Origin: Branchiostoma floridae
Taxonomy: Eukaryota; Chordata; Leptocardii; Amphioxiformes; Branchiostomatidae
Assembly (NCBI RefSeq): GCF_000003815.2
Contig: NC_049997.1
Location: 3,245,962 to 3,309,961, forward strand
Length of the DNA: 64,000 bases
Direction of reading: 5' to 3'
The number at the start of each line of letters is the position of its first letter. Within the stretch, counting starts at the first letter, position 1. Made by a program: the position numbers and the translations under genes. Of this stretch, positions 49,508 through 58,592 are shown piece after piece. A model generated the notes under the pieces. It worked only from the letters and a program-made list of their open reading frames with translations, was not told where the DNA came from and made no database searches.

Positions 49508-50003
49508 AATCGGTGATGTGCTTTTTATATCACATTCAGGCAATGTACATTAGATTCTGTGGGGCAGAATATGGCCAAACATATTTATATAAGTATACAT
49601 ACATACATACATTGTGTATAATATCTGGTGTAGTTGGCATAGACTCAGCAATGTAAACATTTCTTATGAAATGGAGTATTTGTAGATATTGTCCCTTAAG
49701 AAAATTAAACGTTTGTACAAACTATTTTGAGCTTTGCTGTCTTTCAGATGGCACAGGACTAACCATGATGAAAAATACAATTATTCTACGGTTTCTTTAA
49801 CAATAGTCAATATGAATTATTTTTCAATGATATTGTTTGTTTTATGCCTAGTGTAGCGTTAAGTATTAACGATACTTTATCCAGCAGCTAAAGGGTCCTA
49901 AAGTATTTCTGGATAAAACTTGGTAATTTTGAATCATTCTATGATTTAAAGTTGCGTTTAAGCTATTGGGTTTAACAGTGTAGATTACATTATTTATATG
50001 TAT

Positions 50004-50043
<40 letters not shown>

Positions 50044-51393
50044 ACATTCTTTTATAAACATTTTATGCATATGCTTATAAAGCCTTATAGAACAGTTATT
50101 ATTTCTATCATAATTGTAGCATGATATGTAGGTATTTAGAAATATCACAGTATAGATTATTTATCCTCATAGTAGTTAAGCGTGATATCATTGACATAAC
50201 AAGACACAATGGTTCTCAAGGTCATTATGAATTCTAACAAATTGTGCAGGTCGCATGAACAGGCACATACATACCTCACATGTACTTCTCACATCTAACC
50301 AGGACAAGCTGCTACGGAGCCCTATCTTACATCACTTCTTTCTGGCATCAAAAGCTATCGGCCACCTCAAAGCCAAGACCATAGCAAGACCATAGCCACC
50401 ACAAAAACACTTATCAAATGTATAAGAGGACGGCGAAGTGCTCAACTATAACAGGCTGTAACCTAGAGCTGGAATATTTCACCCTTCTATGAATCTTTCT
50501 GATTCTTACACACTTACAGTATAATCCGTTGTGTTTTACAATAGTACTGTAATATATTTTCTTTTGAAGTGGAATAAACTATGGAAGGCTGGTAAACTCT
50601 TCGTTCTTCTTCATTTTGAAGTACCTCAGTGTGTATTTTCTACATCTATAGCTATTTTCAATGATCCCAACTACGCATGCAAAAATTTTATATCTATATG
50701 TTAGTTTCTCTTGTCATGTAATGATATGCATCATTAAACCTATGGGAAAAGCACAACTTGGGCTTTAAGTCCTGACGTAAGTTCTAACACAGGAGATTCC
50801 CATGTTAGTCTACTTAGGTCCATATCCTAGTAACTGTATGACCAAACACAGTTATAACGTGATCGGAAACAGGGAAAATATACACACTGGTCGACTATGA
50901 CATTATACTTAATGTTTTCCGTCGTAGGTGTAAATTAAAAAGGGTCATCACAATTATATACACATATATAGCAAAGGTATTGAGATTAGAACCTTTCCCA
51001 AAATAGCCAGTCAAAAGGCAGGATACGTGTAGCATGCCATTTCAAAATGGCGTGTGGATTACGTTTTTCAATCATTTCATTATGATTCACAAAACTGTCA
51101 TTTAGATTTTAATAAGGAACACATATCAAACATTTTCTGTTCAAGTACATATACTATGAATTAAACTAGATATGACTAATTTTGAACTCATTTGAAATAA
51201 TTGAAAAAGATTTTTCAAATCGTCGTTCGACGTGGCAGTAGAAGTGTCTTTTGTACTGCTATGGATATAGTTTGAATCAAGGTTGATAAACTGAAATGAA
51301 TATGGTTGACAATAAAATAGTCTAATTCTAAACGACAACAACAGAATAGTCAGCTTGGTCAGTGAATATAGTATTTCTAAATGCTGAACTAAC
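49508..51393 (+). other. 3' UTR and intergenic, genes 2-3
   Basis: ATTAAA at 49704-49709, 200 bases after the stop, followed by a GT/T-rich stretch, is the likely gene 2 poly(A) signal. AATAAA at 50574 is an alternative. A (TA)n run lies at 50008-50038. No gene otherwise. Confidence 0.5.
50008..50038. repeat. (TA)n microsatellite
   Basis: Uninterrupted alternating TA for about 30 bases. Confidence 0.95.
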
Positions 51394-51428
51394 ATTCTCT
51401 TTTGTTACTTATGTTGAAGATGTTGCAG
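51394..51428 (+). promoter_or_regulatory. possible splice acceptor in 5' UTR of array gene 3
   Basis: tctcttttgttacttatg...gatgttgcag, about 420 bases before the ATG. The pyrimidine tract is weaker than in genes 1 and 2. GC content rises after it. Confidence 0.3.
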
Positions 51429-51846
51429 TTGTACCAAGTGACCTACATTATCGCAGGAACCTGTGACGACACCAAGTTTTGTGCACGGAAACCTCTGACA
51501 TCAAAGGTCACCTGCGGTGGAAGCTAAACTTCGCGGGTTGCCTAGGTGACGGCTTCTCTATGTACTTTCGTTTTTCATTGGTGAAATCTCCATTTTCGGT
51601 GACAGCATGACAAGACCTTTCAACCTTGAACTTTAACCCCAAGAACATTCGAACCTACTTTCACCTCTGTGCGTCTATTGTCTATGTTGGTGGCTCGTCC
51701 GTCTTACTCCGCCGTCTGTACTGGGTGGCTTCGGTGAATTTCGAACTCACGTGGTGGCGTCTCTCTCATGTTTCTCTAAGGATTACAGACATTCTAACAT
51801 TTGGTCTACGTAGTAGATTAAATCAAAGTTGGTTATCTACTTGAAA

Positions 51847-53727
51847 ATGCATTCGTCGATTTACAGACGTTTAATTCTGAATGCGACCGTTATTATGGTC
51901 CTAGCCATTCAAGTATACAGTGCAGAATTGTGTGTCGAAGTGAATCAAAGTTTAACGATAAACTATACGTGCTCGCTATCTGAACCTCAAAGAGGAGTTT
52001 ATTGCGAAAATCAGAACATTTCCACGATGCCCATCGGAATACCAAACGATACTTGCATACTCACTCTCCAAGGAAACATGATACGTACCCTATATGCAAG
52101 GGATTTTTCTGGGTTTTGGAACTTAGAGTATCTAAATTTGTCTAGAAACCGACTGGAAAAGATTGAAATTGGTACTTTTTACGACCTGGTGAGACTCAAG
52201 GTTTTGGATCTGTCACAAAATCGCCTCGAGTCGGTACCATGTGCAGAGTTTCGGAAATTAGCAAACCTCCGGATCTTAGATCTTAGTGGGAATCCCATAA
52301 CTCTTCTTCCAAGGAACTGTTTCAAATATCTCGATAAACTAGAAGAGCTGTACCTGTCAAATACGAGACTGAGCAACGTAAGGGTAGGCGATTTCAGACA
52401 GCTCGGTAGCTTGGCCCTCCTTGATCTCTCACGTAACCGACTCCGTACGTTACCAGCGGGGTTTTGCCGAGGAACAGACGGTATCGTACCGAGGATAGAA
52501 CTGAGCGGTAACCCATGGCTGTGCGACTGCACCATGAAACCACTACAGCGATGTCCTGACATAGCCGGGAAGATCACATGCACCATGCCGAGTAAACTGC
52601 GTGGCCTGGCGGCAAAATTTCTCTCACCGACTTTACTGACTTGCTACAACGTTAAGGTTAGAATCCAACCCGTGGATACGATGGCCACAGTGAACAGCAG
52701 TGTCACCATAACATGTGATGTCATAGAAGCATCGCCTGAGCTTACAGACGTTGAGTTTCGGTGGTGGAAAATAACAAAGGATGGCAAACTCGGAGAAAGT
52801 ATACTAGGCAAAAAATTGAACTTTCCAAACGTACAGGTCGGCAACGCGGGGAACTACAACTGCGAGGCCGTGGATAGAAGGAGAACATTTTCCGTCTCTG
52901 GGATAACAACGCTACAAGTGGTTCCAGTTCAAGTTACAGACTCCACGCAAAGTACAGCAGCTGTAATGCCAAGCACTACTTCAGCACGTACTACACCACC
53001 ACCACAAACAACAACAACACTGACCAAGGGGAAGAAAGTACCGGTTATAGTTGAAACGATAACGACAAGGCAAGCGGTTTTGGGACAACCAGACTTCTCG
53101 GTCTACCTGAAGGGTGCGGTATCTATAGGGGCAACTCTTCTGGTTCTAATCATCGTGTCCACTTGTGTGTTTTGCTACTGGAAGAGGAGACAACGCTTTG
53201 AGGGTCAGAACCTACGTATACAACACAAAACATGTAACGAAGAAGTCAAAGATGAACACAGTGGCATTCATATTCACAACAAAACCACAAAATCGAAGAA
53301 AGATAATCACAAAAGGCGTGCTAACACTACAGTCCGGGACCATCGTAGGAGCCAGTCAAAGGGAAGAGTTAAAAGACGAAGTCAAAATTCCACAAACCAT
53401 GACGGCAAAAACTTCGCAAACGGTAAAAGTCCCCCCGTTAGCAAATCACCAAAGCCACCCAACGGTTACAAAGTGAAAAGTGACATAAAAACAATTGAGA
53501 TGGCCACCGTGAACCCAGCTCGTGCAAGGACGAGGTCTCCCTTACTCCAACCAAAAAGACCACAACACCTCAACCTGGAGATAGGCCATGACACGGATGA
53601 CAGCGGAAAAGGATCATGGGAAGACAACGCAATCGCATCCGGGACCTCAGCCAGGAGCCATAGACCCACAAGTTCAAAGATCAAGAAGTCAAAGGTTGAA
53701 TTTCGAGATGAGGAGTACTACGTATAG
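51847..53727 (+). CDS. LRR-Ig single-pass membrane protein (array gene 3)
   Basis: I place the start at the ATG at 51847 (A at -3). The open frame extends upstream only through TTG codons, and this ATG leads directly into a signal peptide (1-26). The product is 626 residues: LRR N-cap (C29, C42, C53), six LRRs (about 71-207), C-cap starting NPWLCDC (223-267), Ig domain (C290, WW306-307, C339), a Thr/Pro stalk (365-395), a membrane helix (about 422-444) and a basic tail. The tail has RFEGQ at the membrane (cognate of YEGP), an RSPL module (563-566), DSGKGS (585-590, DNA 53599-53616) and the C-terminus DEEYYV. It is closest to gene 2 by its C-cap, Ig start and tail modules. Ligand and partner are unknown. 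Confidence 0.93.
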   Translation: MHSSIYRRLILNATVIMVLAIQVYSAELCVEVNQSLTINYTCSLSEPQRGVYCENQNISTMPIGIPNDTCILTLQGNMIRTLYARDFSGFWNLEYLNLSRNRLEKIEIGTFYDLVRLKVLDLSQNRLESVPCAEFRKLANLRILDLSGNPITLLPRNCFKYLDKLEELYLSNTRLSNVRVGDFRQLGSLALLDLSRNRLRTLPAGFCRGTDGIVPRIELSGNPWLCDCTMKPLQRCPDIAGKITCTMPSKLRGLAAKFLSPTLLTCYNVKVRIQPVDTMATVNSSVTITCDVIEASPELTDVEFRWWKITKDGKLGESILGKKLNFPNVQVGNAGNYNCEAVDRRRTFSVSGITTLQVVPVQVTDSTQSTAAVMPSTTSARTTPPPQTTTTLTKGKKVPVIVETITTRQAVLGQPDFSVYLKGAVSIGATLLVLIIVSTCVFCYWKRRQRFEGQNLRIQHKTCNEEVKDEHSGIHIHNKTTKSKKDNHKRRANTTVRDHRRSQSKGRVKRRSQNSTNHDGKNFANGKSPPVSKSPKPPNGYKVKSDIKTIEMATVNPARARTRSPLLQPKRPQHLNLEIGHDTDDSGKGSWEDNAIASGTSARSHRPTSSKIKKSKVEFRDEEYYV

Positions 53728-56700
53728 ACAAACTCTAAAGAATCTATACGGTATGCGAAGCGTTCGTATAACAGAGTGAAGTACAAAAGAATGTATTTAG
53801 GAATGGAAATATTTTGTCAGACTTAATTGTGCCTGTTATTTAATAGCAACATTTTGCTAGACTTAATTGGTATTGCCATGCGTTATAGCAGCGATGGTGC
53901 CAATTGAATGTTGCATTTTGTTTCCTGATGTTGTTATTGTTATTGTTGTGCATGTATGTGTTTCATTTAATTCACGTATATTGCATGGAGACCGCACGAA
54001 AGCTGTTGACTGTAAATGACAAGTTTTTTTTGTTCATGTTTGTATGACATGTCCATAAATTGTGCATTTGTGTATTGATCTTTGTGTTACTACCTTTTTA
54101 TATTGATGTATCCATTTGCATTGTTCGTACTTCACAAGCTAGAAGAATTGTTTTATTTGTCTAGGTCTCCTAAGTGCCAGTATTACGTTTTGTAAAACAT
54201 TATAGATTTGGGTATATTTTGAAAAAAAAATACTAGTATATCAGGGAACCTAGAACAATTTATCTACTGCGGTCATACAGTATTATAGTCTTAACCTTCG
54301 TGTTATCAATTCATATGATGTTGATAAAAGGCAGACCCTTACAATAGACAGACGAAACTCGTTGGCATGTTTCCAAATATTTAGAATTCTTCTAATTCAA
54401 TTGCGAACAGACACCAGGTTTTGCCATAAAAAAACATAGAAATGCGGAAATTCCAACCAAATACCTGTTTCTCTTTCATGAATATATAGTTTCAACAACA
54501 ACATACGCACGGCATTTATTTGCTCCGGAAATTCACGGTCGAACGGTTACGTTAATAAGACAGATTAATATTCTTATTCGGTTTGGCATACATCGACAAT
54601 GGGCGGTCACGAAAAGAACATCGGCCTGCTTTGTACATTCATGAATGAATTATCGTCACTGCGAAAGAGGCACGACTCATCGTTGTATGACAGTTACTAT
54701 GGATTAACGTAGCATAGAAATATGCTGTACGTGAATATCGAATGGACATGTGTTTAATTGATGATTCTGCCACACGCTACGCGTATGAAACCCTCCCAAC
54801 GACTGCCAGTGTGATGGTCTGGCCAACGAGTTTACGCGTCTTTCATCTTTCTTTCTAATTTTATTCAGTTTTACCACGTTTGTTGAATGATTGGCTATCA
54901 CCTTTTCAATATGTCAGCCCCGAGATCGGACTGTAAGGTAGCATCATAAGAACCCCTTCTCTTTTCGACATGTGTGGCGGGTTCTATGACAAACTACGCG
55001 ACGTGGTCACATAGGTCGTGCGATCGTCGTACGACATGGATACAAAACAGCATTTTATGTACCAAGACAGTTGAACAGAAAACGTACATGATTGTCCCCA
55101 AAAATGCCCAGAGTAAGCGATCGTACGAACCATGTTACCGCGCCCTTAGCCAAACCACGCGACGCCACTATGATAGAAATATTATAGTTCAGACATGCCA
55201 TATTAAAGATTAAGTAAACGCGTGACGATTCAGTCATAACCGTTTAGTATAATGATACATCCTTTTGTGGGCCTGAGACTGAACTGCACGCCCAGAACTA
55301 TCGATCAGTATGTCTGCGTTTTGTCTTCTAAGAAATCGAACATTTCAGCACGGGCGGGACCCAGTATAGCAGAGAACAAGTCTATTCACAGGTAGGTTTG
55401 TGGAAATGGTACGTTTAAGCCGGGTTTATGCGTATATTCAAGTCCGTATGAGTTCCTTATGAAGTTTTTAGCCTCTACCTGGCTCTATAGGAGAAATTGT
55501 AGAAATATAGACACATAACATGTCAGTGGAGTTAGCTGGCTGAGACAATGGTTTGCCACCAGCTGATTCTACTGGCTTGTTATCTGGCCATTTCTATTAT
55601 GTTCCCAGCGACACATGGACCCTGTTAGAGGCGAAGAGGTCCATACGGAACTCATACGGACTTGAATATAAATGCACGTGTAAACCCATCTTTATCTATT
55701 TGGTAAAAGTCAGAGTTAGTTGGTACTCTTTTCTTTCAACTTTTTATTCAAAATTTGAGTTTTCCTCACTAGACAGCACCCAGTAAATACTTCATAGATA
55801 ACGGTGTCTCGGAGTATCTATAAGAACTCATTTTTGTATCGGAAGAAAGACGTACACTTTTGGACAGTGGGATAGTATTCGAAGAAATGATATTAGCTGA
55901 TCTTATGTATCGCTAATTGTGCCAAACGGCTTGTTTTCTGATAACACAGGTTACGAAAACATGCATTTTATTTGATGATCATCAAAGTTTCAAATATTGT
56001 ATATAGTGTTTTATGTAGTATAGAAATAGTACTAATATAAAAAAAGATTTAATCAGATAAATCGTTACATATTCTCAACGACGACTACTTCAGTCAGACA
56101 CCAAAATTGTGATCTTGAATTGATTTACGATAAACCTATAAATCAGCTACCTTTACTACATGTCAAGCACGGTGTGACCTCGAGCGTTCAGATAGATCCA
56201 TAAATCATGATGTAAGTTCTGCTTCATTACCTGATCTGAATTGATTCGCACAGGCGCTGTCTCCTTACCTCAAGCACCCGTCACTTATGTATGGCCTAGC
56301 CAAAAAATGTCGTGTTTTCGGTTAAGGTCCAGACAAATGGGGTGGGTAGATGGGAATTCTCCTCTTTCATCGTATGTTCTAGGCAGCCGAACTGATGAAA
56401 ATTCAGTTTATCAATGCAAAACGTATGACATAATAAGGCACTAATACTCAACACCATAATTACACAGATAAACATGGGTTTGAGTAATATTAAGAAACTA
56501 AAGAAAGAAGTTCAATCTTCACTACACATTCTAACATCGACTTTTGAAAGCCCTAAACTGTCAAAAGAGTGCCATCGACCGACTAAGGAAAGCATTGGGT
56601 CGGCAATTTTTTTCTAGGTTCGGTCGGGTAACCGGAAATAACATTTTTCCTAGGCCCAAACTAGCACATACAAGCGTTCGTCTTTGTGATCTGTTCTCTT

Positions 56701-58303
56701 TCAAAGGGTATGACACTTCGCGTGCGTTGGAATTATCGATGTCAAGCGGGATAATACAACAAAATACTTGCATTATCAGCGTGTCAGGATGTTCTTTGAC
56801 AAAACGTGAAAAAGACGTCCGTAATTGCTCCTTTCACGACCTTCTAAAGCCGGCCTTACAATTCATGCGAACGCCGGCGGAATTTGTAGATCGGTCAGAG
56901 TTCGCCAAATTTTAACATCGTCCGAGCGTTGGCTGTATTTGTCGCTGAAAATCTGCCCCCCCCCCCCACAAATTCAATGGGGCTTGGGCGACGTCTATCC
57001 ATTGCAACACTAATGATTACGTTTATATACCCCCTATGAGATGGTAGCATCTCTTAGACATATGGACGAAGAGAGAATCGACTCACTCGTTAATCTGGAT
57101 CAACTTTAACTTCTGAGTTTTGGAAAATATATAGGGCATACGAGTAAGTGGGGTAGACGGCCATCTTAAAAAACAATAATATTTTGCGCTAGAACGATCC
57201 AAAATCTCATTAAAAGTTCGAAAACAGTCGGCAAGGACTCTTTGAATATAAACTCAGCTTCCAGGAACCCGCGAACGTCGGCTGAACTAGTAAAAATCGT
57301 TCGAACCAGGACGTCGATAGTTCTTCGGCAGAAAATGCCCATTTATAGGTCGCCAACACTTTGGCCAAGCCAATTTCTTGATTTGTAAAGGGGGCTTAAA
57401 GGAGGCATAAACATACAAGATGGTATGAATGTCCACAAAATCGGGTGATTACCTATACTGGGGGTGGGTATTACACTGATAGTAATAATTTAGAAGGTTA
57501 TTAGGCGAGCCTATTCAGGTACTATGCGTAACGCGGTCAAGTAATCTCTATGTATGTACGTAGTGGAGAGATGGTGGTGCTTGGCGTCGTCACGAAACCA
57601 GGTTCGGTGTATTTTGTGTTCTTTGTAGTTTTGTAGTCTTTGACCTTGCTTTTGTGTCATGTTTATGTATGTGTGTATAATGTTTCTTTCATGTGTGGCT
57701 TTGGCATTTGTATGACATCATGTACTATGTGTATCGGTGGGTGTGGTGTTTTCTAAACAAACTGTGTCTGGTGTTATCTTTGCATGTTGCATGACCTGGA
57801 TACTTGACATGTAGATACGAAGATGTTCTCTGTACTTGATTTTTTTTCGGTTAACCTTTTTCTAAGTCAAACACAATATGTACATGTCACTCATGATACA
57901 TTTGCAAGCCATTTTATGAGGATGTAGTTATGTAATAGATGTCCAGAAAGACACTACACGAAACAGGACTGAACAATGATAATATATACAACATACTTTG
58001 GTTAATTGCAAAATTCCTCAAACCATTGCCAACGAACATCATTCCCATTACGTTGTTTAGCATATTACTAAACGTAACATTACCGCATCGTCATTATCAT
58101 GAACAGAAATAATATGCTATGTTTGGACTTTGTGCAATTATACAATTGATAAATGTGCTATCGCTTTACATTGAATTATCTATGCAATCATTCTCATTAT
58201 GAAAAGTACAACTTTTGATTCGGTGTACATTTAAGTGATAAATAAATGTAGGTAGGTAGTTTCTATCTCATAGCCGCAAGGTATTGTATGTAAAATGAAT
58301 GTC
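53728..58303 (+). other. 3' UTR and intergenic, genes 3-4
   Basis: No canonical AATAAA is close to the gene 3 stop; CATAAA at 54054 is a variant candidate. Holds MITE E at 55.0 kb. Frames up to 123 residues (56544-56915, TTG start) show no domain. A C-run lies at 56956-56967. Confidence 0.5.
54996..55149 (+). mobile_element. MITE family E, internally shortened copy
   Basis: gtcacataggtcgtgcgatc...gtacgacatggatacaaaac, then gtaccaagacagtt and a right end gcgatcgtacgaaccatgtt accgcgcccttag. It lacks about 55 bp of core found in the 32.5 kb copy. It lies in the intergenic region between array genes 3 and 4. Confidence 0.72.
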
Positions 58304-58321
58304 CCCATTTTCTGTATACAG
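58304..58321 (+). promoter_or_regulatory. probable splice acceptor in 5' UTR of array gene 4
   Basis: cattttctgtatacag followed by gcttttcg, 270 bases before the ATG, at a similar distance to the acceptors of genes 1 and 2. Confidence 0.42.
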
Positions 58322-58330
58322 GCTTTTCGT

Positions 58331-58456
58331 TGACGTCACACAAATCCTCCGACGACCATGTTGGGTGGCAATTCAATTATGCAGGAGCATCTTCGTTTGG
58401 TTTACAGACGTAGACGTACGCTGTAATCCGACGTTAACATGGCGCAGATGACGTCA
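58331..58456 (+). promoter_or_regulatory. two perfect CRE palindromes upstream of array gene 4
   Basis: TGACGTCA occurs at 58331-58338 and 58449-58456. This is the CREB/ATF site. The second overlaps a small upstream ORF. If the acceptor at 58321 is real, both lie in the 5' UTR; otherwise this is promoter DNA. Confidence 0.45.
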
Positions 58457-58465
58457 ATTGAATAG
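58439..58465 (+). other. short upstream ORF of array gene 4
   Basis: ATGGCGCAGATGACGTCAAT...TAG encodes eight residues with A at -3 and G at +4, 128 bases before the main start. It could lower translation of gene 4 if transcribed. Confidence 0.35.
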
Positions 58466-58592
58466 CGCGTATAGGAAACAATGGCTAATATGGATTAAGA
58501 TAAATGGAAAGATATAGAAGAATAATTTCATTCTTTTTCATCTTTTTTGAAACACCAGAAGCATAGAAGCACCGATCCCATCTTGGAATACA

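Noticed and set aside
51829-51846. Upstream start of gene 3 at a TTG codon
   Set aside because: Not an ATG; the ATG at 51847 has a good context and begins the signal peptide.
56544-56915. 123-residue open frame between array genes 3 and 4
   Set aside because: TTG start, no signal peptide, LRR, Ig or other domain.
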